The position numbers and the translations under genes are program-made. Positions 1 to 9,026 of a stretch of 21,963 nucleotides of DNA are shown one piece after another. Position 1 is the stretch's first letter; each line of letters begins with the position of its first letter. This DNA comes from DATNPH01 sp036703315 (GTDB lineage: Bacteria; Cyanobacteriota; Cyanobacteriia; Cyanobacteriales; Coleofasciculaceae), in NCBI GenBank assembly GCA_036703315.1, contig DATNPH010000109.1, positions 1 through 21,963 of the forward strand. Direction: 5' to 3'. Below the pieces are notes generated by a model, which saw only the letters and a list, made by a program, of their open reading frames with translations, searched no databases and was not told the DNA's origin.

Positions 1-461
1 ATTCTCATTCACTTGGAACATCCAATGAAGTGAACTCTGCAATTTCCGAGAAATTACTAAAAAGGTGATAAGAAATCTAGCCGGAGGGGGTAGGTTTAAT
101 CTAAACTAAGCGCCAGTCAATCGGCAGGCACAGACTCTTTAAGGAAAGCGTGATTGCTCATCGTACTAGATGCGATCGCTATCCCAATCTGTAAATCCGG
201 TACAACGGCTTGCGGCACTTCCGCCTAATCATTTACTCTTATCAACTGCGATACGCTAAAGCTATCTGCAACGCTAAGTAACCTGAAATAATATCTCAAC
301 GAGAAAACTAGAATTGGAAATCAAAGTTACAGGAGAATTGCCTCCGGTTAAACCTATAGGGAAACCCAGATTTTCTACATTGTAGTCCGTGCGATTTCCC
401 TCCACTCAACACCGAAATTAAGCGCTATCGCAACGATTAAGCGATACTGCAACTGCCAACT
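1..461. other. Region without a recognised gene
   Basis: No protein or RNA family is recognised here. On the minus strand, positions 405-274 hold a 43-codon GTG-started frame preceded directly by a stop. It encodes NRTDYNVENLGFPIGLTGG and then a hydrophobic tail ending FLVEILFQVT; this could be a tiny gene, a remnant of a longer one, or chance. One HIP1 octamer lies near 173. The downstream part holds AT-rich filler with scattered GCGATAC/GCTAAAGC words. Confidence 0.5.
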
Positions 462-2087
462 TCAGCAGGGTTGTCGGACACCTTTTCCATCTGTGTAATT
501 TGAGTAAATCATCTGAGAAACCTTAGGAGGTTCATCGCCAATATGAAACGCACGAGCACGCTCCTCGATCACCCGATCTGCATTCGTTACCCGCTCAAAT
601 TGCCGCTTGTGTTCCGCCCAAGACTCGACAACCATAGTTTCCACAAACCGACTAGGGTCAGATAAATCTTGATACATTCCCCACTGAATCGCCCCATCTC
701 GACGACGAATTAGGCTGAGTGCTTGCATTGCCTTCGTAAATTCCTCAGCGTTTGCGGAATCAACGCGATACTCCAGCGTGACTAGCACAGGACCATCATT
801 CGGGCAAGGTTCAAAGGCATGTATTGGTTGATTCCAGTGCAAGGAGGCACTCAAGTCCAATTTCTCAACACATCGGAGGCGATAGCGAGTCGTTAGCACC
901 ACACTGGCAATCAATCCCACACCGCCGGTAGTGAGGGCAACCGAGATTCCAGCCTGTTGCGCGATCGCTCCCCACAACAAACTCCCCAAAGCCATACATC
1001 CCTGAAACACTAGCATCTGGGTAGCTATAGCTCTGGCACGCACCCAAGTCGGAACAGCCGTTTGGGCAGACACACTCAGACTGACCATTACAGCTAGGGA
1101 CGCAATTCCCACCACGAGCATCACCCCACACACTAAGTAGAAGTTGCGGAGGGACGCTAATACTAGCATCATCGCTCCCATAAGCACCGATGCTCCTGCA
1201 ACAAGTCGGTCAATCGAAGTCTGCTGCCGCGCCTTAGGTAAAATGAACGCTCCGGCTAACCCACCAATTCCCCAAAAACCTAGAATAATGCCGTATCCCA
1301 GTGCATCCAAACCTAACTCTCTTCTCCCCAAGAGTGGCAATAGCGCAAACAACGCACTGGCAAAGAGAATGTAAGCCGCTGTGCGGATGTACACTGTCTG
1401 GAGGAGCGGTGCGAAACGTGCATAGCGAATCCCTGCCTGGATAGCTCCCACGAACCGCTCGGTGGGTAAGGCGCTCTTCTGGGGTGTTCTCTGCCAGCTA
1501 TAAAGCACCAGCATTACCCCGACAAATGAAGCAGCATTGAGCAGGAAGACAACTCCGGTGGTTCCAGTGGCAGCAATGACTATTCCCGCTAGAGCAGGAC
1601 CAACCGATCGCGATAGGTTAACGACTATACCACTTAATGTTATTGCTGACGAAAGCTCCTCTTTAGCCACCAATTCAGGGACAATGGCTTGCCAGACGGG
1701 CAGGTTCATTGCACTCCCGATACTGAGGGCAAACGTCAGTACTAGGAGTATCCAAGGGGTGGTTATACCCGCAACCGTCAGCACACCCAACAGCGCGGCT
1801 GCAACAAGCATCCAACCTTGGGTAAATAAAAGCATCCGACGACGGTCAATTACATCCGCGATCGCACCGGCGGGTAACGCCAGCAGAAAAAACGGCAAAC
1901 TCGAAGCCGCTTGCATCAGTGCTACCAAAAAGGGTGACGGTGAAAGGGAAGTCATCAGCCATGCAGCACCCACATCATGCATCCATGTGCCAATGCTTGA
2001 CACCGCAGAGGCAATCCAGAGGGCACGAAAAACCGGTTGACGTAGGGGAGTCCAGGTAGATGACGGCGTTATTGTTGATGCATTCAT
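462..2087 (-). CDS. MFS transporter (MFS_3/EntS-like) with C-terminal ABM-like domain
   Basis: A 541-residue inner-membrane major facilitator of the MFS_3 (DUF894, enterobactin-exporter-like) group. Residues about 15-405 carry roughly twelve hydrophobic helices. The loop between helices 2 and 3 has the MFS signature GAIADVIDRRR at residues 74-84. After residue 425 the protein becomes soluble (GPVLVTLEYRVD ... FVETMVVESWAEHKRQFERVT), which fits the antibiotic-biosynthesis-monooxygenase-like tail often fused to this family, and the length matches that fused form. Members are annotated as exporters of siderophores, drugs or metabolites; the substrate cannot be read from sequence. The ATG at 2087 has no strong Shine-Dalgarno. 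It is followed 149 bp later on the same strand by the cyclase gene, which need not be co-transcribed. Family assignment is secure, substrate unknown. Confidence 0.9.
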   Translation of the reverse strand: MNASTITPSSTWTPLRQPVFRALWIASAVSSIGTWMHDVGAAWLMTSLSPSPFLVALMQAASSLPFFLLALPAGAIADVIDRRRMLLFTQGWMLVAAALLGVLTVAGITTPWILLVLTFALSIGSAMNLPVWQAIVPELVAKEELSSAITLSGIVVNLSRSVGPALAGIVIAATGTTGVVFLLNAASFVGVMLVLYSWQRTPQKSALPTERFVGAIQAGIRYARFAPLLQTVYIRTAAYILFASALFALLPLLGRRELGLDALGYGIILGFWGIGGLAGAFILPKARQQTSIDRLVAGASVLMGAMMLVLASLRNFYLVCGVMLVVGIASLAVMVSLSVSAQTAVPTWVRARAIATQMLVFQGCMALGSLLWGAIAQQAGISVALTTGGVGLIASVVLTTRYRLRCVEKLDLSASLHWNQPIHAFEPCPNDGPVLVTLEYRVDSANAEEFTKAMQALSLIRRRDGAIQWGMYQDLSDPSRFVETMVVESWAEHKRQFERVTNADRVIEERARAFHIGDEPPKVSQMIYSNYTDGKGVRQPC

Positions 2088-2235
2088 GAAATCTTGAGAG
2101 CCGAGCAGGTAAAGGGGGGCGTGGGCAAGCTGGTTAAAAAGATTGATTTAATTGCTGAAAAAACTTTGGAGCTAAAAATAACGAAGATATACCTTTTAAA
2201 GAAAATAGACCTGTTACCAAAGTAAGGCAATAGCA

Positions 2236-3744
2236 TCAAAAGGAACTATGATCTATACGTTGAGGTTTTCTGCCTTTAAGCAGATAAGTAATCATTTCCC
2301 CCTTGCCTTTGACTCGGATGGCACCCCGCTCTTCAAACAGATAGTTATCTCGTAATCGCTGATAAGTCTCTACTGTTACCTGAATTTCACCAGGAATCCC
2401 AAGAGATTCCATACGACTAGCCGTATTCACCGTATCGCCCCACAGATCGTAGCTGAACTTTTTAAGTCCGATAACGCCTGCGACTACTGAACCCGAGTTG
2501 ATACCAATCCGCATACTGAAGGTTTCGCCTGTCTGTATGTTTATCTTGATAAGGGCTTGTTGCATGTCAAGAGCTATTTGGGCGATCGCATCAGCATGAT
2601 CCGGTCGAGGCATTGGCAGACCAGCGACTACCATATAGGCATCCCCAATCGTCTTGATTTTCTCTAAATCATGTTTCTCAACAAGCTGGTCAAACTCTGA
2701 GAAAATTACATTAAGAAACTCCACCAATTCTTTTGCCGATCTCTGATTTGAAAACTCGGTAAAGCCAACCAGGTCAGCAAATAAAACGCTTACCTCTTCA
2801 AAGCTGTCAGCAATCGTGCTAGGCTCCAATTTCAACTGCTCTGCAATTGGCTTAGGCAAGATATTGAGCAGCAGATTTTCTGTTTGTTCTTGTTGATAAC
2901 GTAGTGCTTCTTGCGCCACCTTGCGCTCTGTGATATCTGTTTGAATGCCAACAAAATGGGTTAAGTTTCCATCGGCATCAAAGATGGGTGAAATACTTAA
3001 CTCATTCCAGAAGAGTGTTCCATCTTTACGGTAGTTGGATAAAACCACCTTGCAGCCTTTCCCACGTCGCAGTGCCTCGCGTAGTTCATTAAGGGCTGGT
3101 TGATCTGTATCATTTCCTTGCAGAAATCGACAGTTTCGTCCAACGACTTCCTGTGCGTCATAACCTGTTAAGTGCTCAAACGCTGGATTGACATACGTTA
3201 TTGGCATATCAGGCTTTCTGGCATCAGAAATAACAATGCCATTACTACTAGCCGCGATTGCTTGGTTGGAGAGTCGCAGTTCCTCCTCTTTTTGCTGACG
3301 CTCCTTAATCTCCTGTTGCAACCGCTGATTTTGCTCCATTAGGCTACGATTCAGGTTGCGGATCGTTAAGTGGGTTGTAACACGAGCTTTCAGGTCTTCT
3401 GCCTGAATCGGCTTGGTGATATAGTCCACCGCCCCCACACTAAACCCTGTGACCTTATCTACCGTCTCGGAAAGCGCCGTCATAAAAATTACAGGAATGT
3501 CTTTGCTTGATTCATTGGCTTTCAATCGACGGCAGGTTTCAAACCCATCTATTCCCGGCATCATCACATCTAAAAGGATGATATCTGGTTGGGAGTCTTC
3601 AACTTTCTGAATAGCGCTTTTGCCATCAGTCGCGAATTCGATTGTAAAGTCGGAATCACTCAAAGAAAAGAACAACAACTCCAAGTTATCGGGGTTGTCA
3701 TCAACAACTAAAATGACGCCTTTTTGGACCCTTTCAAGGCTCAC
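2236..3744 (-). CDS. Response regulator-LOV-adenylate cyclase (blue-light and phospho-relay input)
   Basis: A 502-residue soluble signalling protein that should make cAMP from ATP. Residues 8-125 form a REC domain: acidic pair D15/D16, phospho-acceptor D59 in LLDVMMPG, and K111. Residues 128-160 look like a coiled-coil linker. Residues 161-275 are a LOV-type PAS domain, with the flavin-adduct motif GRNCRFLQG (Cys205), NYRKDG, FWNELS and the signalling glutamine Q268 in GIQTD, so FMN photochemistry is expected. Residues 317-490 are a class III cyclase: metal aspartates D324 (FADLVGFT) and D368 (GDAYM), base-selecting K364 and D433, which favour ATP over GTP, and transition-state residues N440 and R444. 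All catalytic residues are present. LOV-cyclases are known in cyanobacteria (mPAC of Microcoleus). The sensor kinase that would phosphorylate REC is not in this window. Confidence 0.93.
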   Translation of the reverse strand: MSLERVQKGVILVVDDNPDNLELLFFSLSDSDFTIEFATDGKSAIQKVEDSQPDIILLDVMMPGIDGFETCRRLKANESSKDIPVIFMTALSETVDKVTGFSVGAVDYITKPIQAEDLKARVTTHLTIRNLNRSLMEQNQRLQQEIKERQQKEEELRLSNQAIAASSNGIVISDARKPDMPITYVNPAFEHLTGYDAQEVVGRNCRFLQGNDTDQPALNELREALRRGKGCKVVLSNYRKDGTLFWNELSISPIFDADGNLTHFVGIQTDITERKVAQEALRYQQEQTENLLLNILPKPIAEQLKLEPSTIADSFEEVSVLFADLVGFTEFSNQRSAKELVEFLNVIFSEFDQLVEKHDLEKIKTIGDAYMVVAGLPMPRPDHADAIAQIALDMQQALIKINIQTGETFSMRIGINSGSVVAGVIGLKKFSYDLWGDTVNTASRMESLGIPGEIQVTVETYQRLRDNYLFEERGAIRVKGKGEMITYLLKGRKPQRIDHSSF

Positions 3745-3960
3745 TTAAAATTCCCTCTATAGTTTCAGAGAAACTAACAGATTTTTTCTGCCTGAAATAC
3801 TGAAGCTCGCAATAGCGCACTTCAGTGGCAAATAGCACCAATCTCGCCTTCAACGGCTCTAGTCAAGCGATTTGCTGGAAAAAAGCTCGCTGATATCACC
3901 TATATGATAGCTAGCTCAACCTGAGGGGAGATAAGCCTGCAACAACATCCGAATAATAAC

Positions 3961-4392
3961 TCAGCCCCTCAGATGCTCACTCAGACGCTGCTCTAGCCGA
4001 TTTAGTAAAGTATCGACATTGTCAGCCACTTGCTCAAAACAAGCTGGGGGTGGGAGTTCCGGCTCAAACTGAATCAGCTTGATTTGGTCATTACCAATTC
4101 CGATAATGAGAACTTCCTGCTCAGGTTTATGGGCTTCCACAATTCCCACTATTTCCTGAAGATGGTTCTCAACGTTCTGATTTAGTTCCTCGATCGCCTT
4201 TCTAGGACAGTAGACAAAATGCGGCGTCGGTTCAAGGTCAATTCCCAGCGTCTCCTCGCTTTCTCCGCGTTCTAGAAATAGCCCCCAAGACAGTGCTGCT
4301 AATTCTTGCTTATTATTTTTAACGAATCGATCAAGCTGCCGTTTCCACTGATCTTCTGCTCTCTCTGGCTGGGTACTACCGAATAATGTCAT
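3961..4392 (-). CDS. Conserved small cyanobacterial protein, possible carboxysome chaperone CcmS
   Basis: A 143-residue soluble protein with no signal peptide or membrane segment. It has an N-terminal part rich in charged residues (TQPERAEDQWKRQLDRFV), a WGLFLERGE segment, the block LGIDLEPTPHFVYCPRKAIE, a predicted beta-strand LIIGIGNDQIKLIQFEPE and a proline run PELPPPACFEQV before a helical end. From memory this resembles the conserved cyanobacterial family now annotated as the beta-carboxysome assembly chaperone CcmS, which helps fold or assemble the CcmK1 shell protein; I cannot confirm this without a search, and no ccm genes lie nearby. The product is certainly a plausible real gene: the reading frame is unbroken and starts with ATG at 4392. 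Confidence 0.7.
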   Translation of the reverse strand: MTLFGSTQPERAEDQWKRQLDRFVKNNKQELAALSWGLFLERGESEETLGIDLEPTPHFVYCPRKAIEELNQNVENHLQEIVGIVEAHKPEQEVLIIGIGNDQIKLIQFEPELPPPACFEQVADNVDTLLNRLEQRLSEHLRG

Positions 4393-4635
4393 TGTCTGTG
4401 TTTATTTATTGCCGAGCGCATTTCATTTTATCCAAAACTGCCGAGAATACCCGATCACTCTTGCTAGCGAGGACAAGGGCACCCTATTTAACCCAACCAA
4501 CTTCCGATGTATGTTAGGTGCTGCACCCTCATGCTCATGTAAATTTTTTTAACAAATACCCCTGTTTTGCACAAAATCAACAGTTTAACCACATAAGTAA
4601 ATAGAACAATGCCATGCTCATCTATTTGGAGATTT

Positions 4636-5451
4636 ATGAAAAAGCGATCGGGGTTTTTACTGCTTACAGGCTTGACTGTTGCACTCCTGCAAGCCTTCGG
4701 ACAGGTCACTACTGCCAATAGCCAAAGCGCTACCAATCATCTGACACTTGGTAATCCGAGTAATGCCAGTAACACCAGTTCCAGCAACTACTTATTGCAA
4801 AAATCCCAGTATGTGCTGTCGTACAACAAAGATAGAGGAATTCCTAATTGGGTGAGTTGGCAACTCAATAAGTCATGGCTAGGTACTGCCCCACGCCAGA
4901 ATGACTTTCGTCCTGATGAGCAACTGCCTACTAGCTGGTATCACGTCAAGCCAAGCGACTACACCAATTCTGGCTATGACAGAGGTCATATGACTCCTTC
5001 GGCTGACCGAAGCAATACAATCTCAAATAACTCCGCCACCTTTTTGATGACGAATATACTGCCGCAAGCTCCAGACAATAATCAAGGTCCGTGGAACGAC
5101 CTCGAAGATTATTGCCGAACCCTTGTCACCAAGCAGGGCAAAGAGCTTTATATTATTTCTGGCGGCTACGGAACACAAGGCAAAATTGCCAATGGCAAGG
5201 TCAGTGTGCCCACCAAGGTTTGGAAAGTGATTGTAGTGTTGGATGGTCCCGGACTAGGTGTGAAAGGTGTTACCCCTAAGACGCGAACCATCGCTGTGAT
5301 GATGCCCAACTCAAATCAAGTCAAAAGTACTAAGTGGACACAATATAAAACTACAGTTCGTCAGATCGAATCGGCGACGCGTTATGACTTCCTGTCTAAC
5401 GTTCCCAAGTCTGTACAAGACGCGATCGAGACGCGAGTTGATAATCACTAA
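4636..5451 (+). CDS. nucA: Secreted sugar-nonspecific DNA/RNA endonuclease, NucA-like
   Basis: A 271-residue nuclease of the DNA/RNA non-specific endonuclease family (Serratia nuclease/NucA), close in my recollection to Anabaena NucA, including the ending YDFLSNV...DN. I start at ATG 4636, not the in-frame ATG at 4609, because GGAG lies just upstream (4628-4631) and the protein then begins with a clean signal peptide, MKKRSGFLLLTGLTVALL. The mature enzyme should act in the periplasm or outside, cutting DNA and RNA with Mg or Mn. The family motif DRGH is at residues 115-118 with general-base His118. The metal-binding Asn is N149 in DNNQGPW, followed by E157 in NDLEDYC. All key residues are present. 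Its inhibitor gene nuiA lies convergent just downstream. Confidence 0.93.
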   Translation: MKKRSGFLLLTGLTVALLQAFGQVTTANSQSATNHLTLGNPSNASNTSSSNYLLQKSQYVLSYNKDRGIPNWVSWQLNKSWLGTAPRQNDFRPDEQLPTSWYHVKPSDYTNSGYDRGHMTPSADRSNTISNNSATFLMTNILPQAPDNNQGPWNDLEDYCRTLVTKQGKELYIISGGYGTQGKIANGKVSVPTKVWKVIVVLDGPGLGVKGVTPKTRTIAVMMPNSNQVKSTKWTQYKTTVRQIESATRYDFLSNVPKSVQDAIETRVDNH

Positions 5452-5577
5452 TACCAATTGGTCTTAAAAATGACACAAATAGTTAAGGTAGTAGGTTGTA
5501 GCCTCATGCCTACCACCTACTACCTAACACCTAAAACCTAATCACTGATAAGTGTCAAACATTTAACCAAATGGTAT
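5451..5577. repeat. MITE-like palindromic element between nucA and nuiA
   Basis: A 127-bp element with imperfect terminal inverted repeats about 26 bp long: it opens ATACCAATTGGTCTTAAAAA and closes with a near-complement ending CCAAATGGTAT. The first 11 bp match 10 of 11. Inside is a perfect 11-bp inverted pair, AGGTAGTAGGT at 5486-5496 and ACCTACTACCT at 5515-5525. The element begins at the last base of the nucA stop codon. It carries no coding capacity. Its hairpin may double as a terminator for the two convergent genes. Confidence 0.7.
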
Positions 5578-5632
5578 AAAATTTTCAGCGCCGTGTTAGC
5601 TGTTTGAGCATTGGAGGCTCAGCCATTGATTG

Positions 5633-6043
5633 TTAAGTCTCTACCACTTTTGTGGAAAGTCCGGCATACTCGCCTGATGGGGTTTTCCCAACAATATAGA
5701 CATTAATATTTCTTCTACCGAACCGATAGACTTTTACATCACTGAGGTTGTGTTTAAGTGCTTCTACAAGAGCCTGATACTTTTTGACCCTTTCTTTTTC
5801 CTCTGGGTCGTGCCAATCCTGTTGGGTAGTGGCATTACGAAAAAAGCCGTCAATGTCCACAACTTCGACGGGTGTATCTAATGAGTGACCTGTGCTTTGG
5901 ATCAGTTTTTCAGGGGTTAGAGCGTCTTTTGGCTTCGGTTGCCAGGAGAAAGCCTCGAAAGGATGGTCGGACTCGCTCATAAATAGCAAGCCATCAGACG
6001 CCTTTTTCAATCGAGCGAGCAGTTCGGAATTGGTGTTATTCAT
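5633..6043 (-). CDS. nuiA: Nuclease A inhibitor NuiA
   Basis: A 136-residue protein matching the NuiA family along its full length, with blocks LKKASDGLLFMSESDHPFE, VVDIDGFFRNATTQQDW and the C-terminal STKVVET. In the Anabaena system NuiA is a very tight cytosolic inhibitor that protects the cell from NucA before export. As I recall the complex structure, a conserved glutamate (Glu24) and the C-terminal threonine bridge the catalytic metal; here Glu24 (SES) and a terminal Thr are both present, so inhibition should be intact. No signal peptide is seen, as expected for a cytosolic inhibitor. The gene is convergent with nucA, 181 bp away across a MITE-like element, so the pair is not an operon and each gene must have its own promoter. 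Confidence 0.93.
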   Translation of the reverse strand: MNNTNSELLARLKKASDGLLFMSESDHPFEAFSWQPKPKDALTPEKLIQSTGHSLDTPVEVVDIDGFFRNATTQQDWHDPEEKERVKKYQALVEALKHNLSDVKVYRFGRRNINVYIVGKTPSGEYAGLSTKVVET

Positions 6044-6190
6044 TGAGAAGTGTCAAGCATCGCATCTTCCCCAATGGTACGCTGCCAGATGCAGTAAGCA
6101 GCTAGGATGGTTACTGCTATCGAGTCAGACTATTTTGAAGTTGAATGGCTTAGTCGTGTCTACATTGCGTCATCACTAAGCATATTTCAT

Positions 6191-6277
6191 TAAACCTCTT
6201 GCATAAATCTGACTTACCCCCTTAGCCCCCTTATAAAGGGCTGGGGTGGGTACTTTGGTATTTATGCAAGAGGTCTA
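6191..6277. repeat. MITE-like palindrome with TA ends, touching the ABC exporter stop codon
   Basis: The 87-bp element has a 14-bp perfect inverted repeat, CCTCTTGCATAAAT at 6195-6208 and ATTTATGCAAGAGG at 6260-6273, with further pairing outward to TA at each end (6191-6192 and 6276-6277). The core is a C/G-rich stem (CCCCCTTATAAAGGG and neighbours). TA at both ends is what IS630/Tc1-type insertion would leave. The right TA lies in the stop codon (minus strand TAG, 6277-6275) of the ABC exporter gene. Confidence 0.75.
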
Positions 6278-8170
6278 TTTTAAACCTGACTGCACGCGCC
6301 ACAGACTTGCGTAAATTCCCTGTTGCTCCAGCAGTTGTTCATGCCGCCCTTGCTCGACTAATTTACCGTGCTCCATAACGTAGATACAATCAGCATTGCG
6401 GACAGTGGAAAGACGATGAGCGATCGCAATTGTCGTCCGATTCGCCGTAATTTTCTCCAGCGATCGCTGAATCGCGGCTTCGGTCTCATTATCTACAGCA
6501 GACGTTGCTTCATCAAGAATCAGAATTGGGGGATTCTTCAAAACAGCGCGTGCGATCGCGATCCGCTGCTGTTGTCCTCCCGACAATTTCTGCCCCCGTT
6601 CACCGACTATCGTGTCGTAACCTTGGGGTAATCGACTAATAAACTCATGGGCTTCTGCAATTTCAGCCGCTGCCATCACCTCAGCTGGAGTTGCCTCAAA
6701 TGTGCCGTAGGCGATATTTTCCATCACCGTGCCATGAAACAGAAACACATCCTGGCTAACTAAGCCAATGGCACGACGCAAATCTCTCAGCTGTAGCTGC
6801 TGTAGTTCAATACCATCAAGGGTAATAGTACCCCCTTGTATTTCATATAGCCTCAACAATAATTTAACCAGAGTGCTTTTGCCAGAACCAGTGGAACCAA
6901 CAATGGCGATGGTTTCACCAGCTGCGATGTGGAGCGAAAGATTTTGAATCGCAGGGGCACGATCATGGTAGGCGAAGGTAACATCGTTCAACACCAACTC
7001 ACCGCGTACCTTTTCAACTGGCAACCGAATATCTCCTGAATGCATTTCTAGGGGAGTATCCAGCAGATTCATCACTCGCGTTGTGGACGCCATCGCCCGT
7101 TGATACTGATCGAGTGTTTGCCCCAGCCGTGTCAAGGGCCAAAGCAATCGCTGTGTTAGGAACACCAACACACTATAAGTGCCTACTGACATCTTCCCAG
7201 CAACCGTATCCATGCCACCGTAGAGCAGAATGCCTGTAAAACCTAACAAGATGATCATCCGAATTAAGGGCACAAAAGCAGCAGACAGGATGATCGCTCG
7301 CTTGTTGCTTTGGCGATAGGCTTCACTTTCTCGTTCAATCCGCCCTAATTCATACTCTTCTGCTGTAAAACTTTTAATCGTTGTGATGCCGGTCAGATTA
7401 TTAGCTAACTGGCTATTGATCAAACTCACTTTTTCCCGGACATCAGCATAGCGGGGGGCCAGGAGACGCTGAAAGGCGATCGAACCCCAGAGGATGAAAG
7501 GCATCGGCACAATTGTCATCCAAGCCACACCAGGAGCCAGAATATAAAAAGCTCCTCCAATAATCACGGCTGTCGTCACTACCTGGATGATGTCATTGGC
7601 TCCCACATCTAGGAAACGTTCCAGTTGATTAATATCATCACTGAGAATCGACATTAATCTCCCAGTACTCCTGTCCTCAAAATAAGAGAGTTCTAGGGAT
7701 TGTAAATGCTCGTAAGCATCTAAGCGCAAGTCGTGCTGAATCGACTGCGCCAGATTGCGCCACAGTCGCTCATAGGCATATTCGAAAACTGATTCCAGTC
7801 CCCAAATGATGAAGCTGAGGAATGAAAGGATTAAAAGTTGCCCGAAGACATCTTTTACCCCCAACTGAGCAATTAGAGAATCCTGCCGCTTCACCACGAC
7901 ATCCACGGCTGCACCAATTAAAGCAGGGGGTGCCAGGTCAAAGATTTTATTGAGAATCGAGCAAGCGATCGCCTGCCAAATTTGAGCGCGATAATTATGC
8001 CCATAATTAAGCAGGCGCAGTATGGGAGGTGCTGATTGTGGGAGCTTTTTCCTGTTTTTAGACCAATCCCTTAGCGCCGTGTTAGGGTGAAGTGCAGAGC
8101 GCTCAGAACTATCGCTTCGAGTAAATCGCCTTTTTGTCCGATCTGCCCACTTTTGTAATCGTGTTGACAC
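6275..8170 (-). CDS. ABC exporter half-transporter, fused permease and ATPase (MsbA/MDR-like)
   Basis: A 631-residue ABC exporter with membrane domain first and ATPase second; two copies would form a working dimer. An unusual basic N-terminal extension of about 50 residues precedes the membrane part. Residues about 60-345 hold six membrane helices, with the coupling-type sequence GRLMSILSDDINQLERF. The nucleotide-binding domain spans about 390-625: Walker A GSTGSGKST (425-433), Q-loop Q473, signature LSGGQ (529-533), Walker B ILILDE (549-554), and H-loop H585. All catalytic motifs are intact. Such proteins export lipids, peptides or drugs; the substrate is not readable. The stop codon is formed in part by the end of a palindromic repeat, so the last residues may have been changed by that insertion. 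Confidence 0.92.
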   Translation of the reverse strand: MSTRLQKWADRTKRRFTRSDSSERSALHPNTALRDWSKNRKKLPQSAPPILRLLNYGHNYRAQIWQAIACSILNKIFDLAPPALIGAAVDVVVKRQDSLIAQLGVKDVFGQLLILSFLSFIIWGLESVFEYAYERLWRNLAQSIQHDLRLDAYEHLQSLELSYFEDRSTGRLMSILSDDINQLERFLDVGANDIIQVVTTAVIIGGAFYILAPGVAWMTIVPMPFILWGSIAFQRLLAPRYADVREKVSLINSQLANNLTGITTIKSFTAEEYELGRIERESEAYRQSNKRAIILSAAFVPLIRMIILLGFTGILLYGGMDTVAGKMSVGTYSVLVFLTQRLLWPLTRLGQTLDQYQRAMASTTRVMNLLDTPLEMHSGDIRLPVEKVRGELVLNDVTFAYHDRAPAIQNLSLHIAAGETIAIVGSTGSGKSTLVKLLLRLYEIQGGTITLDGIELQQLQLRDLRRAIGLVSQDVFLFHGTVMENIAYGTFEATPAEVMAAAEIAEAHEFISRLPQGYDTIVGERGQKLSGGQQQRIAIARAVLKNPPILILDEATSAVDNETEAAIQRSLEKITANRTTIAIAHRLSTVRNADCIYVMEHGKLVEQGRHEQLLEQQGIYASLWRVQSGLK

Positions 8171-8773
8171 GCTTATTCAACCCTGATGAATGTGCAAGGG
8201 CTACTTGACCCCAAGTAATACAATCATAATACAAGTTGATACAGGTAATTATGATTGTCTTGCCTCACCCTTCTCATCCGAGAAACTCCACCTGTTGGCA
8301 ACTCCTCCTACTTCTACTTAAATCTCATTAAATTAGCTTTGTATATTTGTCAAGACTTAAACCCTTAAACTTGCCAATTCCCCCCCCAAATCTAACCATT
8401 TATAAAAAGTCTGTAAAAGAGTATCTGTCTATTGGTAGATTTGTGTAGAGTTAATTAGGATATTAATGCACGACAGTCACAAGACTTACTTACTAACCTT
8501 AGAGGAAGTGTGTTTGTAGTGGATTGACGTGAATAGTAGTCCCTCGTTTGCAATAATTGTTCGACTCGGCTCCACTAACTTGCTCTAAGCCAATAGGGAA
8601 GCTCAAGGCTTTGCAAGATTACCTCAGGTTCGATGGGAAAGTCTGGAAAACGCACAAATGGGCATGTACCTGCACTATCGAGACGCTCTTCCCTAAACAT
8701 AGCCTTACATCGAACTTAGGTAATTCAGGGTATTCAGTGTGTCTCTCAACATTTGTTTGAAATTTTCCTCACT
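8171..8773. other. Long stretch without a supported gene
   Basis: About 600 bp between the ABC exporter and a doubtful small gene. It is AT-rich, with short homopolymers such as the C-run near 8381, and no tRNA or clear terminator. A TTG-started 67-codon frame at 8557-8760 has no ribosome binding site and no recognisable sequence, and I do not call it. Confidence 0.5.
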
Positions 8774-8962
8774 ATGGATGCAAAACCCACTAAGATTACG
8801 TTTCCTCTCTGGCAATTTCTCAACCAGCCTGTTTTTAGCTCCACCACAAGACTAATACTTAGTCCTAAGCTATTTGCAACTCACTACAGAATTCAACTTC
8901 TAGAACGCTGTTGGATTCGAGAATGTGACTCCCAGGGGCGGCACTGCAACGATTCTCAGTAG
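8774..8962 (+). CDS. Possible small conserved protein
   Basis: A 62-codon frame starting at ATG 8774. The N-terminus, DAKPTKITFPLWQFLNQPVF, has the look of small cyanobacterial proteins with a PLWQFLNQP-type start that I have seen, but I cannot name the family. The second half (RIQLLERCWIRECDSQGRHC) is less convincing. No Shine-Dalgarno sequence is seen. It could be a real small gene, a degraded one or chance. Confidence 0.35.
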   Translation: MDAKPTKITFPLWQFLNQPVFSSTTRLILSPKLFATHYRIQLLERCWIRECDSQGRHCNDSQ

Positions 8963-9026
8963 CTTCGTTATAGATGTCCTACATTCTACTCCCTAGGTCA
9001 ACTCGATAATCTTTAAGCGCAATAAG

